DNA from: Desulfovibrio sp. | Lineage (GTDB): Bacteria > Desulfobacterota > Desulfovibrionia > Desulfovibrionales > Desulfovibrionaceae | DNA: 64,000 nucleotides | Direction of reading: 5' to 3' | Assembly: GCF_009712225.1 (NCBI RefSeq) | Contig: NZ_WASP01000003.1 | Span: 236,051 to 300,050, forward strand | Shown: positions 1-8,782 of the stretch, piece by piece | Position numbering within the stretch: position 1 is the first letter of the stretch | How the letters are laid out: each line of letters starts with the position of its first letter | Position numbers and translations under genes: made by a program | The notes under the pieces: model-generated | Told to the model about the DNA's origin: nothing | What the model saw: only the letters and a program-made list of their open reading frames with translations | Databases searched by the model: none

Positions 1-237
1 GAAACCGGGCTCAGCCAGTCGGTTTTCGATTCAATGGACGTAAATCAGGACGGTTCTGTTTCTGCTGACGAACTGGCAACGGCGCTTGAAAAGCAGCGTA
101 CCGCCATGGGATCCGGCCAAGGCTCCTCTACGCGCACACAGATAGCTCAAAGCTTTCTTTCTGCCATCGCCAACAGCGCCTATCAGACCCTGAGCCAGAC
201 TACAGCCACAACCCAAGGCGTGGAGGCCGTGGCCTAA
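1..237 (+). CDS. EF-hand domain protein, C-terminal part (truncated by window edge)
   Basis: The open frame runs in from the left edge and stops with TAA at 235-237. It carries one clear EF-hand calcium loop close to the window start: a Phe-Asp lead-in, then Asp-Val-Asn-Gln-Asp-Gly-Ser-Val-Ser with a closing Asp-Glu. The tail is Ala, Gln and Thr rich and looks unstructured. Bacterial EF-hand proteins of this type usually carry two or more loops, so the rest should lie upstream. The target is unknown. A strong hairpin follows it. Confidence 0.75.
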   Translation, partial: ETGLSQSVFDSMDVNQDGSVSADELATALEKQRTAMGSGQGSSTRTQIAQSFLSAIANSAYQTLSQTTATTQGVEAVA

Positions 238-285
238 CCCACCGCACCGCAGATTCTTCTCCAAAGGAAGAGCACTGACAGCTAT

Positions 286-337
286 GCCCATAAACGACGC
301 CCCGGTTGCACGAGCAGCCGGGTCATCGTTTATGGGC
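286..337 (+). terminator. Terminator hairpin after the EF-hand gene
   Basis: Near-perfect inverted repeat with arms starting GCCCATAAACGACG and ending CGTTTATGGGC around a GC-rich inner stem, followed by CCTATTTTA. It lies 48 nt after the stop codon. Confidence 0.75.
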
Positions 338-707
338 CCTATTTTACCCGCCAGCAATACCCATTCTAGCGCTCACCATTTTTTGCACAGCCTCAGGGCA
401 GAATTCTACGCTTCACTGTGACGGAAAACACAGATAATCCGCGCCAGCCATGAAAAAATGGATTTATCGAGGCATGCGAAAAGATTATTTTTCACATGTT
501 CCGCAAATCTTTTTCGCCCTGTAATCAGCCGCTTAAATTCTGTAACAATCCAATTTTTTTAAACTATTTTTTGCAAATGAGCCACATTTGTGGCAATTAT
601 ACCGCTTGTGAAATTAGTGAGATTATATTGACATTATCGGTATAAAGAAATAGGAACAAGGCCGAGTTGGCAGACTCTTGTAAACAGTATTCAGCAGAGG
701 GATTTAT
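338..707. other. Intergenic region upstream of the DUF169 gene
   Basis: No gene is seen in this 370-nt stretch. It becomes AT-rich towards the DUF169 gene. It contains a 14-bp palindrome (581-594) and an inverted repeat TTATACCG (597-604) / CGGTATAA (638-645), so it probably holds the promoter and operator of the next gene. Confidence 0.5.
571..600 (+). promoter_or_regulatory. Candidate promoter with palindromic spacer, DUF169 gene
   Basis: TTGCAA at 571-576 and AATTAT at 595-600 are 18 nt apart. The spacer contains the perfect palindrome GCCACA-TT-TGTGGC, which would suit a regulator that blocks or twists the promoter. Prediction from pattern only. Confidence 0.35.
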
Positions 708-1487
708 ATGAATAAGTTTGAAAAGCTCCATGAAACTTTGATGCGCGAGATGCGTCTTATCCATGCTCCCGTTGCAATTAAATACTTCTTCGACCAGGAA
801 GAGCTTGATTCTTTCAAAAAAAACCAGCCCCACTATTCCCCCATTAAGCCGCTCACCTTTTGTCAGAGTGAAGTTGGCGCACGAATGGAAGGAATTACAG
901 TTATTGTCGAACGCGAAAACCTTGGCTGTACCAATGCCAGTTTTGTGTTCGGCTGGAAGGATCTGGACGAATCCGAGGTAAAAAGCCACCTCAAGTATTG
1001 CGCCGATGCCGACCATGCGCGCCAGGTTCTTGAAGCAAAACCGCATGTTCCGGCCAACCTGCTCGCAGTGGCTGTGAGCCCGCTCGCCGCCATGACCGTG
1101 CAGCCCGATGTGGTGCATTTTGTGTGCGACACCATGCAGGCCTACCATATTATCGGCGACTGGATGGCAACCCAGCGCATCGACAACTTCCACCCGTCCA
1201 TGAGCGTGAACTCTGCCGTTTGCTCCGGCAACGTCTACACGCTGAACACCAAGCAGGCCAACCTGTACCTTGCGTGCAGCGGCAGCTATAATTCGGGCAA
1301 GACCGAGCGCGGCGAAATCAATGTGGCCATTCCCGGCGAGCACATTGAAGCTCTTGTGCAGCGCCTTGAAGACCGCGTTACCCAAAAGGGCGGCGCTTCC
1401 ATCACCCGCCTGGGCGAACCCTTCCCCGGCGCGGCCATCTGCAAAAACTGCCCCCTGATCATCTTCAAGAAAGAACGCGAAGCCTAA
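708..1487 (+). CDS. DUF169 family protein
   Basis: A 259-residue soluble protein whose overall pattern matches DUF169 (COG2043), a family of unknown function common in anaerobes and archaea. It has several spaced cysteines: one in the FCQSEVGARMEG segment, one in AVCSGN, and a C-terminal AICKNCPLIIF motif, so a metal or redox centre is possible. The start at 708 is preceded by an AGAGGGA ribosome site. It is a single-gene unit, with its own upstream region and a strong terminator after it. I assign no reaction. Confidence 0.85.
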   Translation: MNKFEKLHETLMREMRLIHAPVAIKYFFDQEELDSFKKNQPHYSPIKPLTFCQSEVGARMEGITVIVERENLGCTNASFVFGWKDLDESEVKSHLKYCADADHARQVLEAKPHVPANLLAVAVSPLAAMTVQPDVVHFVCDTMQAYHIIGDWMATQRIDNFHPSMSVNSAVCSGNVYTLNTKQANLYLACSGSYNSGKTERGEINVAIPGEHIEALVQRLEDRVTQKGGASITRLGEPFPGAAICKNCPLIIFKKEREA

Positions 1488-1507
1488 GCCAGCGCGTACA
1501 AATGCAT

Positions 1508-1553
1508 AAAAGCAACAGCCGGACTGCCCATGGGCAATCCGGCTGTTGCTTTT
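1508..1553. terminator. Bidirectional terminator
   Basis: A perfect 16-bp stem (AAAAGCAACAGCCGGA with its complement) closes over CTGCCCATGGGCA. It sits between the converging DUF169 gene and antiporter gene and offers a T-run in both directions. Confidence 0.9.
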
Positions 1554-1603
1554 ATATGGTTCTGCCCTGTCCGCGCCCTGCGCGTTGTGGCAACGACTAA
1601 CGG

Positions 1604-3031
1604 CTACATAAAGAACAGCCAGGTCAGCAGCGCAAACAAGGGCACAAGAATACCCACCGACCACAGCATGTAGCCAAAAAAGCTGGGCATGCGCACACCA
1701 TCGCTTTCTGCAATGGAGCGCACCATAAAGTTGGGCGCGTTGCCAATATAGCTATTGGCCCCCATAAAAACAGCACCAGCAGATATGGCCGCGAGCGTTG
1801 CGGGCATTTCGTGCATGAGACGCTGCGCGTCCCCACCAGCGGTGTTGAAGAACACAAGATAGGTTGGCGCATTATCCAGAAAGCTAGAAAGTATGCCGGC
1901 AAGCCAGAAGTACATGGCGTTTACTGGCTGCCCATCTTGCGAAACAAGACGTATCAGCGGGGCCAACGCGCCATCTGTTCCTGCCCGCAAGATGGCAATG
2001 GCAGGAATCATGCTGATAAAGATGCCAAAGAACAGCTTGGCCACTTCTTCAATGGGTGCCCACGAAAAACCATTCAGTTCGCGGCAGCGCCTGCTCGTAA
2101 ACCGGAGCGACAGCCCGGCCAGACATAGCAGGGCAACGTCGCGCAGCAGGTTCTGCGCTTCAACCGGCACGCCAAATACCGAAACCAGCTCGCCCAGCGG
2201 GTACAGACCCGACGCAAGCACGGCAATCACCACACCCAGCAAAAACAGCAGGTTAACGCCACCTTCAAACCCCAGTTTTTCTTCTGGCGCATCATTGCGA
2301 GCCGCAGGTTGCGGACAGCCTTCTTTATTGTACAGCACGGAATCAAGAGCAAAAAAGATCACCAGCAAAATTGCGGCCAGCAGGCTGGTTTTTGTCAGCA
2401 GGTGGGTTGTTGTCCAAAAAAAGTCCACGCCCTTTAAAAAACCCAAAAACAGCGGTGGATCTCCAAGGGGTGTGAGCGAACCACCAATGTTGGCCACAAG
2501 AAAGATGAAAAACACCACAGAATGTGCCCGATATCTGCGGTGGGCATTGGCCCGCAACAGGGGGCGAATAAGCAGCATGGCGGCGCCGGTTGTGCCCATG
2601 CAGCTTGCCAGCACCGTGCCTACAGCCAGCAGACCGGTGTTTACCGCCGGGGTTCCCACCAGCGAGCCTGTCAAACGCACACCGCCAGCCACCGTAAACA
2701 GGGTGAACAGCAGCACCAGAAAGGGAATGTAATCAAGTAGAATGATATGTAAAAATTCGTACAGGGCGACACTGAAGCCGTAAATCATCAGGCAGGGGAC
2801 CAGAAATGCCATGCCCCAGCAAGCGGCTATCTTGCCAAAATGCCTTTCCCACAGATGCGGCAACGCCAGAGGCAATACAGCAATGGAAAGCAGCATGCAC
2901 ACAAAGGGAATGGCCCAGAGAACCGAAAGCTGCGCACCTGGAATGCTGGGGTGACCAGTGGACGCCAGCGCCATATCGGGCATGCAGAAAACTGAGCTGA
3001 TTACGACACCCCAAGCAAAAAACCCGGCCAT
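1604..3031 (-). CDS. NhaD/CitMHS-type sodium:proton antiporter (ion transporter superfamily)
   Basis: A 475-residue integral membrane protein with about a dozen hydrophobic helices, an N-terminal signal-anchor-like segment and conserved loops such as ANIGGSLTPLGDPP (near residue 185) and SFLDNAPTYLVFF (near residue 385). These are hallmarks of the ion-transporter superfamily that includes NhaD, ArsB and citrate carriers. The GDPPLFLGFLKG segment fits Na+/H+ antiporters of this group best. It would act in the inner membrane in sodium and pH homeostasis. The ATG at 3031 has CAGGAG just upstream. The exact substrate cannot be settled from sequence. Confidence 0.85.
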   Translation of the reverse strand: MAGFFAWGVVISSVFCMPDMALASTGHPSIPGAQLSVLWAIPFVCMLLSIAVLPLALPHLWERHFGKIAACWGMAFLVPCLMIYGFSVALYEFLHIILLDYIPFLVLLFTLFTVAGGVRLTGSLVGTPAVNTGLLAVGTVLASCMGTTGAAMLLIRPLLRANAHRRYRAHSVVFFIFLVANIGGSLTPLGDPPLFLGFLKGVDFFWTTTHLLTKTSLLAAILLVIFFALDSVLYNKEGCPQPAARNDAPEEKLGFEGGVNLLFLLGVVIAVLASGLYPLGELVSVFGVPVEAQNLLRDVALLCLAGLSLRFTSRRCRELNGFSWAPIEEVAKLFFGIFISMIPAIAILRAGTDGALAPLIRLVSQDGQPVNAMYFWLAGILSSFLDNAPTYLVFFNTAGGDAQRLMHEMPATLAAISAGAVFMGANSYIGNAPNFMVRSIAESDGVRMPSFFGYMLWSVGILVPLFALLTWLFFM

Positions 3032-3209
3032 ATGCGCTCCTGAAATTTACTATCTGTGAGGCAGAAGAATATTCGACTACCAATTATCACTATAAATTTC
3101 AATCGCTCATCCATTAGATACAGGTAAAAAAACTTCACAACTCAACACTGCATGCCGTGGATATTCTTGAATGGCAAGCTTCAAAATATCGCTGGCCTGC
3201 AACACAACA

Positions 3210-3246
3210 TAAAAAACGGGCTGGTGCAGTCATGCACACAGCCCGT
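3210..3246 (-). terminator. Terminator of the first MCP gene
   Basis: On the minus strand an ACGGGCTG...CAGCCCGT stem with an inner GTGCA/TGCAC pair is followed by TTTTTTA. It lies 40 nt after the MCP stop codon. Confidence 0.85.
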
Positions 3247-3286
3247 CATCAATCAGCACAAGAATTGTCGATTCTGGTGCAGACAA

Positions 3287-5025
3287 TCAACCCTGCTTCA
3301 TTTCATGAACCAGGCTGCCCAATTCCTGCGCCTGCCGCGCAAGCTCTGTAACCGCATGAGCGGCCTCGCCCATGGCATCTGCAGTCTGCTTGACCATTTC
3401 ATTTACATTGCCGATCGACATATTGATTTCATCACTTGCGGCAGACTGCTCTTCACTGGCCGTAGCAATGGCGTTTACCTGATCGGCCACACCCAGAACC
3501 GTTTCAAGTATTTCATTCAGTGCTTGACCTGACTGACTGGCATAGCCCGTAGCCTGATTGACCTGCTCAAGCGCATTATCCATGATGACATGCTTTTTGA
3601 GGTGCTTTCCTGTATGGACTTGATGGCATTGCCAACATCATGGGTGGAAGCCATGGTTTTTTCTGCCAGCTTGCGCACCTCGTCGGCAACAACGGCAAAG
3701 CCTCGCCCGGCGTCGCCAGCCCTCGCGGCCTCAATGGCGGCGTTGAGCGCCAACAGGTTTGTCTGGTCGGCAATATCGGAAATAACGCCCATAATCTGGC
3801 TGATGGCCTGTGCATGAGCATTCAGCTGCAGCATATCCTGTTTGAGTTCCTGCGATACGGTCTGTACCTGCCCGATGCTGACAAGAGACTTTTGCACAAT
3901 GCTTGATCCGCTCTGGGCTTTTTCTCTGGTTTCGGCCGAAGCAACAGAGGCCTGACCGGCATTGCGGGCCACTTCCTGCACTGTTGCATTCATCTGGTTC
4001 ATGGCGGTGGCAGCTTCTGCCAGCCGCTGGGCCGCCTGCGCAGCGCCCTTGTCTGACTGCTCGATCTGGGCAGAAAGCTCGGTTGAGGCAGAGCTGACAA
4101 TCTGCACCACTTTTTCGAGCCTGCCAGCGGCGTGCAACATAGCATCGGCCTTTTTGTGGGCCTCGTCCTTGGCGGCATTGGCGCTTTCCATGACATCGTG
4201 GGCTTGGCGCGACTGCTCTCTGGCATTTTCCGATTCCCTCTGGGCATCCTGAATATGCTCCTTCAATGCCTCCACCATATTGATAATAGCCCCGTATACA
4301 CCGATTCTGGCGTGACCGTCGTCCACATTAAAATCTCCACCAACCACGCGCCGCGCCACCACCAGCAGGTCTCCGGGATCTCTGCCCAGTTGCCGGTTGG
4401 TTTCACGGGCGATCAGCACCGCAGCGACAGACGCAAGCAAGAGGGCAAAAATGGTCAGCCCAATGCCAATGCCATTGCTTTTGGCATACAGACTGTCGCC
4501 CAACAGGCCTCTGGCATGGGCATTGTCGTGCGAAACCTTGACCAGACTGTTTATGGCTTCCGAGAGGCTTTCATAGTCAACATGCCCCTTGCCCAAAAGC
4601 AGGGCCAGCGCATCGTCTGGCTTTCCCTCTTGCCGCAACCGGTGCACCTCTTTCGAGGTTTCCAGATATTTGAATAGTTCCCTGTCTATGGCGGCAACAC
4701 AACTTTTGGCGTTGCCCGAAATGCAAAGAGCACTGACTTCTTTAAGCTCACGGTCTAATTTACGGCGAATTTCATCAATTTTAGCCGAAAGAGCCGCAGC
4801 TTTTTGCACATTCTTCTCGATAAGATACTGAAATTCGTAAACCCTGTACTCTGTTGTATCGGTATTAATTTCACCTGCAAGTTCTGAAACAGGCACGTTA
4901 CGGTGGGCCAGAACCGAAGTGATGCCGTTAAGCTCCGCCATCTGCCAAAGCAGATACCCGGCCAGTAACGCCATCAGCAACCCAAGCATCCCCATTCCGA
5001 AAGAAATTTTGGTTACGAGCTTCAT
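3287..5025 (-). pseudogene. Methyl-accepting chemotaxis protein, interrupted by a 1-nt frameshift
   Basis: This is a chemoreceptor: TM helix at residues 8-30, a helical periplasmic domain of about 155 residues, TM helix near 187-208, a HAMP-like linker, and a signalling domain with the conserved hairpin tip ([18 protein letters not shown]). The frame from 5025 runs out of register near 3595 and stops at 3517. The rest of the signalling domain ([13 protein letters not shown] to the end) continues in another frame from about 3600 to 3287. Restoring one base in the run of five T at 3594-3598 gives a continuous protein whose spacing matches the neighbouring MCP. It could be a true mutation, phase variation or a sequencing error. 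Confidence 0.85.
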
Positions 5026-5093
5026 AAATTTACTCGCGGCTAGAGTTTATATTGCAGTGGGGAAACGCATCATTCACGTAAAATCAATATAGC

Positions 5094-5120
5094 ATATCGG
5101 CTTTACACAACTTCACGTTA
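5094..5120 (-). promoter_or_regulatory. Candidate sigma-28 (FliA) promoter of the first MCP gene
   Basis: On the minus strand TAAC, then exactly 15 nt, then GCCGATAT. The FliA consensus is TAAA-N15-GCCGATAA, so 10 of 12 positions match. It lies about 70-95 nt upstream of the chemoreceptor start, and FliA control of chemoreceptors is well known in other bacteria. Confidence 0.6.
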
Positions 5121-5524
5121 TACCGGTTATGAAAAAAAACTAATACATGCAAACGTAAAAAATAATAAATATCATCATGATATATTTTTGTGCAATAAAT
5201 TATTTTTCCGAACGACACGCAATTGCAAATCGAAGACAAGATTTCAAATCAAAACAGCATATTAATCAAATATCGATTACATACTTTAAATCAAAGCCAA
5301 ACATTATTTCGATTTATAAAAATTTATTAATAATAAAAGTATATTAAACAAATAAAAGCAATATAATCGGTATTTTTTACAAAATATAAATATAAATAAA
5401 AGAATATATGCAAGATAGATACATAATACGAAAGCTCACTCAAAGTAATCAAAACTGCCGCGATCGGCGTGATGCAAAAATACAATAAGGCAAGTTGCCA
5501 TGATGGATTTCCACGGTGTTTCCC
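5121..5524. other. AT-rich intergenic region between the two MCP genes
   Basis: About 400 nt of strongly AT-rich DNA without a convincing gene. The only open frame on the minus strand (5327-5527) encodes a low-complexity Tyr/Ile/Phe-rich peptide and is probably chance. The composition differs sharply from the GC-rich genes on either side. Confidence 0.6.
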
Positions 5525-5568
5525 CAAAAAACTGAAAAAGGGCCGCAGCTCTTCAGCTACGGCCCTTG
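5525..5568 (-). terminator. Terminator of the second MCP gene
   Basis: The minus-strand stem AAGGGCCG...CGGCCCTT is followed by TTTTTCAGTTTTTT, a typical intrinsic terminator 23 nt after the stop codon. Confidence 0.85.
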
Positions 5569-5590
5569 ATAGTTGCGTGATTAAATACGC

Positions 5591-7612
5591 TTACGACTTC
5601 TTCAAGTTTTCCACAATACGGCTCAAATCTCCGGTCATTTCAGCAAGCTGCTGAATGGCCGTCGCCGATTCCGACTGCCCGCGCGTTGTATCGCTGGTAA
5701 GACGGGACACTTCGTCAAGGCTGCGACTGATCTCTTCCGATGCGGAGGACTGTTCTTCTGCCGCAGTGGCAATGGACTGGGCCTGCTCCGCATTTTCCTT
5801 GGCCAGACCAAGAATGGCGTCGAGGACTTCGCCAGATTTGTGTGACAGGGTTGTGGTTTCCTCCACTACCGTACTGGCGCGATCCATGGAGGTAATGCTC
5901 TGCCTGGCGGCAGTTTGCATGCCAGAGATATTTTCTCCCACCTGTTTGGTGGCCCCAATGGTCTTTTCCGCAAGCTTGCGCACTTCATCGGCAACTACCG
6001 CAAAACCACGGCCGGCTTCACCAGCGCGGGCAGCTTCAATGGCGGCATTCAGCGCCAGCAGGTTGGTCTGGTCTGCAATATCATTAATAACGTCCATGAT
6101 GGCGCCAATGCTGTCGGCCTGCTTGCCAAGAGCGGTAAGGTCAACCTTCATGGCCTGGGTCTGCTCGTGCACGTGGTTTACCGATGCGACAACCTGACGC
6201 ACCAGGGTAACACCCTGCCCCGCTTCCTGCTGGGTTTTGGCGGCATTGGAGGCAGCCTGCCCCGAATTACGGGCCACATCTACAATGGAAGCGGTCATCT
6301 GCTCCATGCCCACAGAGGTATCCCCCATGCGCTGGCGCTGAATTTCTGCCGCTTTGGCAATCTGTTCCGACTGGGCGGCCAGCTCTTCGGTGCTGGATGC
6401 AATGCGGGCAACTACACCTTCTATCTGGCTGGCAGCCTGCAAAATTCCTCGCCGGGTGGCCAGTTCGGCCTCCTTGCGTGCCTCTTCCGCCTCGGCCACG
6501 GCCTTTTGCGCGCGTTCGGCCTCGGCATGTGCATGGCGTTCTTTTTCTTCGGTGGTGCGTATCATTTCTTTAAGGCGCGCCACCATGTTGCGCAGAGCAT
6601 CGGCCAGCGTACCCACTTCATCCTTGCTCTTGATGTCGAGGGTTTCGTCAAGGTTGCCCTCTGCTACCGCCGTGGCAAAAACAACACCCTTGCCCAAGGG
6701 CTTGAAGATCAGCATCGTAACCAGAAAATGCACCATCAGGGCCGACAGCACCAGAGCTACAACGGCCGTAATGGCGCTGGTATGCAGATTCGCTGTCGAG
6801 TCGGCCTGGATTTCTTCAAGCGGCTTGTATGTCCAGACCTTCCAGCCCAATCCGGCGATGATGTACAGGCTGCCCTCGTAGGCCTTGCCGTTATGCGTAA
6901 ACTGGATACGGCTGTTTTTCTGCAGATCTGTGTATTTCTTGAGGTCGGGTATTGCTTCCCACAGGCTTTTGCCAATGCGCTTGTCGTCGCGGTTGGCCAT
7001 GATATAACCATCGGGGCGGGTCAAAAAGATATTGTCAAACTCCAACACATGGTTGGTAAAATTGGTGATGTCTGTAAGGCCAAGATTGATGCAGAGCGTG
7101 CCGGAAATTTTGCCGTTTTCCATCAGTGGAACACCCACGGCCATAACAGTTGCACCGATGGACGAGGTATACGGCGTTGTGACCACGCGCTTTTCGCCGT
7201 TGTACATGCGCGTATACCACTCACGCCCCAGCGACTTGGCGTTAAAATTCTTTATCACGCCCTTGTTATTGTGTGTTTCACCCGTATCGAAGGCATAGTA
7301 GGCTTCCACAAGCTTTGTCTGGTTAAGCAGCTGAATCAGCAGATTACGCTTATATTCATAAACGTCATCCGGGTTCACCCCCACGGTGTTTGTCAACATG
7401 CGCGAGGTGATTTCAAGCAGGTTGAAATACACGTCCATCTTTTCTGACACAGCCTTGCCCACTGCCTGCGACATGGTATCCAGCTGTTCCATTTCGGAAT
7501 CATAGGATGAGGCGCAGAAACTCCGGTATGAGCTGTAGGTCATCGCCACAATCACCAGAGAAAAAAAAGCAAAGACACTCAATAGGATTTTATTTTTTGC
7601 ACTCATTGCCAC
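5591..7612 (-). CDS. Methyl-accepting chemotaxis protein with Cache-type sensor
   Basis: A 673-residue chemoreceptor. TM helix near residues 9-29, a large periplasmic region (about 35-280) with the look of a double Cache sensor (motifs such as [12 protein letters not shown] and [16 protein letters not shown]), TM near 284-306, HAMP to about 360, then the cytoplasmic signalling domain with the tip [18 protein letters not shown]. It should signal through CheW/CheA. The start is GTG at 7612: AAGGAG lies 8 nt upstream, whereas the ATG two codons later would be 14 nt away. Its ligand is unknown; Cache domains commonly bind small organic acids or amino acids. Confidence 0.93.
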   Translation of the reverse strand: MAMSAKNKILLSVFAFFSLVIVAMTYSSYRSFCASSYDSEMEQLDTMSQAVGKAVSEKMDVYFNLLEITSRMLTNTVGVNPDDVYEYKRNLLIQLLNQTKLVEAYYAFDTGETHNNKGVIKNFNAKSLGREWYTRMYNGEKRVVTTPYTSSIGATVMAVGVPLMENGKISGTLCINLGLTDITNFTNHVLEFDNIFLTRPDGYIMANRDDKRIGKSLWEAIPDLKKYTDLQKNSRIQFTHNGKAYEGSLYIIAGLGWKVWTYKPLEEIQADSTANLHTSAITAVVALVLSALMVHFLVTMLIFKPLGKGVVFATAVAEGNLDETLDIKSKDEVGTLADALRNMVARLKEMIRTTEEKERHAHAEAERAQKAVAEAEEARKEAELATRRGILQAASQIEGVVARIASSTEELAAQSEQIAKAAEIQRQRMGDTSVGMEQMTASIVDVARNSGQAASNAAKTQQEAGQGVTLVRQVVASVNHVHEQTQAMKVDLTALGKQADSIGAIMDVINDIADQTNLLALNAAIEAARAGEAGRGFAVVADEVRKLAEKTIGATKQVGENISGMQTAARQSITSMDRASTVVEETTTLSHKSGEVLDAILGLAKENAEQAQSIATAAEEQSSASEEISRSLDEVSRLTSDTTRGQSESATAIQQLAEMTGDLSRIVENLKKS

Positions 7613-8040
7613 GTCAATTTCTCCTTATCAATGGCAGCTTGGTTACCAGTCTACAATGCATTATTATCGAATATCAGCTAAAATACTTTATAGCAAACAA
7701 CAAAACACTATATAATTTTCTTAAAAGACCTTTTTTTGCGATAATTATGTTTATTAGAATATCATGCGTTGCATTTATGCAACATATTGTTGCAAAAATG
7801 CAACATTCATCAATAAAAAAGCATCCACCTCATGACATATATTGATTCAAAAAATAGAATTATGGCCAAGCCTGCATGCATATCTTGACACATCAAAACG
7901 CATAGAGCGCATCATGCCAGATACGGTGATCTGCAATACACAAGGGGTGCATGTTGTGCCAGACACGGCACTTCTGTATAAGCGGGCATTATGAATGCAG
8001 CAGAATTCAGACAAAATGCGATCCAGGGCGGCTTGCAATA
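7613..8040. other. AT-rich divergent intergenic region
   Basis: About 430 nt between the divergent MCP and YqaA-type genes, without a convincing gene. It carries the tandem palindromes listed separately and probably the promoters for both directions. Confidence 0.5.
7768..7804. promoter_or_regulatory. Tandem 16-bp palindromes, probable double operator
   Basis: GTTGCATTTATGCAAC (7768-7783) and GTTGCAAAAATGCAAC (7789-7804) share the form GTTGCA-N4-TGCAAC. They are separated by 5 nt, so their centres are 21 bp apart, two helical turns. This is the layout expected for two regulator dimers on one DNA face. The site lies about 155 nt upstream of the MCP start and 237 nt upstream of the YqaA-like start. 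The regulator is not known. Confidence 0.6.
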
Positions 8041-8475
8041 ATGAGCATAAGTGTACTTTGGGGGCTGTTTTTTTCGGCTTTTGTGGCAGCGTCGATTTTT
8101 CCGGCGCAGTCCGAACTTTTTCTGGCGGGCGCGCTGGCAAACAAGTCGGCACCGTTCTGGGCCATAATTGCCGCCGCAAGCATCGGCAATACGTTTGGCT
8201 CTGCCACAAACTGGCTGCTCGGGCGCTTTTTTTTGCACTATCAGGATCGCCGCTGGTTCCCCATCAATAGAACCAAGCTTGCCCGAGCAGAAGCATGGTA
8301 CGCCAAATACGGGCGCTGGTCTCTGCTGCTGAGCTGGGCCCCCATAATTGGCGACCCTATCACCCTTGTGGCGGGTATCCTGCGTGAGCCGTTTTCATCA
8401 TTTATTGTAATTGTGGCGGTAGCCAAAACACTCAGGTATCTGGTGGTGGCGCTCATCACCCTGCAGTTTGCGTAA
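8041..8475 (+). CDS. YqaA family (DedA/VTT-like) membrane protein
   Basis: A 144-residue inner-membrane protein with the small-DedA layout: a hydrophobic N-terminus, PAQSELFLAGAL, the glycine-rich segment SIGNTFGSATNWLLGR, then YAKYGRWSLLLSWAPIIGDPITLVAGILR and a C-terminal helix. Length and motifs match E. coli YqaA. The family is of uncertain function, and VTT proteins are linked to lipid handling. The frame is open upstream to 7951, but the protein similarity begins at the ATG at 8041. A terminator follows at once. Confidence 0.82.
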   Translation: MSISVLWGLFFSAFVAASIFPAQSELFLAGALANKSAPFWAIIAAASIGNTFGSATNWLLGRFFLHYQDRRWFPINRTKLARAEAWYAKYGRWSLLLSWAPIIGDPITLVAGILREPFSSFIVIVAVAKTLRYLVVALITLQFA

Positions 8476-8483
8476 AAAACAAA

Positions 8484-8518
8484 AAAAGGATTTACGGATA
8501 TCTTCCGTAAATCCTTTT
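8484..8518. terminator. Bidirectional terminator between yqaA-like gene and tRNA-Arg
   Basis: The stem AAAAGGATTTACGGA / TCCGTAAATCCTTTT closes over TATCT. It serves the plus-strand gene and, with the T-rich continuation on the minus strand, the tRNA gene as well. Confidence 0.9.
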
Positions 8519-8527
8519 GCTTTTTAA

Positions 8528-8604
8528 TGGCGCGCCCGGCAGGAATCGAACCCACGACCAAGAACTTAGAAGGTTCCTGCTCTATCCAACTGAGCTACGG
8601 GCGC
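8528..8604 (-). tRNA. tRNA-Arg (anticodon UCU)
   Basis: The minus strand folds as a complete 77-nt tRNA: acceptor GCGCCCG with CGGGCGC, discriminator G, encoded CCA, the D-arm AGCTCAGTTGGATAGAGC, an anticodon loop CTTCTAA giving UCU, and a T-loop TTCGATT. It reads AGA (and AGG by wobble), rare Arg codons in GC-rich genomes. A strong promoter lies upstream and a terminator downstream, so it is an independent unit. I saw no repeated 3' end that would mark an integrated element. Confidence 0.97.
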
Positions 8605-8640
8605 ACACGCAAGGGCTCAGAGCCCAGCCGTGTGGCGCAC

Positions 8641-8669
8641 AATATAGAGATAGCGCCCCATGCCGTCAA
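8641..8669 (-). promoter_or_regulatory. Promoter of tRNA-Arg
   Basis: On the minus strand TTGACG, 17 nt, TATATT, followed by a GC-rich GTGCGCC discriminator of the kind found at stringently controlled stable-RNA promoters. It lies 37 nt from the tRNA 5' end. Confidence 0.75.
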
Positions 8670-8782
8670 GCTCTGCGGCGCATGTCCCGCCCACAGCAAA
8701 AAATGGCGCGCGACCAGCGCGTAGCGCGCCCGGCAACGGTTCTACCGCTGACATGCGGCCCGCTTTGCGCTAAGCTCTTTGC

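Noticed and set aside
597..1664. Long minus-strand frame opposite the DUF169 gene
   Set aside because: Shadow of the real gene; no ribosome site and no domain pattern.
597..5126. Shared TTATACCG-like motif upstream of the DUF169 gene and of the first MCP
   Set aside because: The second copy (around 5118) overlaps the sigma-28 candidate and the motif is short and AT-rich, so chance is likely without a genome-wide count.
5327..5527. Small minus-strand frame in AT-rich DNA
   Set aside because: Encodes a Tyr/Ile/Phe low-complexity peptide; it overlaps the MCP terminator and has no ribosome site.
5915..7447. Plus-strand 510-codon frame opposite the second MCP
   Set aside because: Low-complexity His/Gly/Leu composition and complete overlap with a clear chemoreceptor gene.
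8484..8669. Possible integration site at tRNA-Arg
   Set aside because: No integrase gene and no repeated tRNA 3' end were seen nearby; both flanks carry ordinary terminator and promoter.
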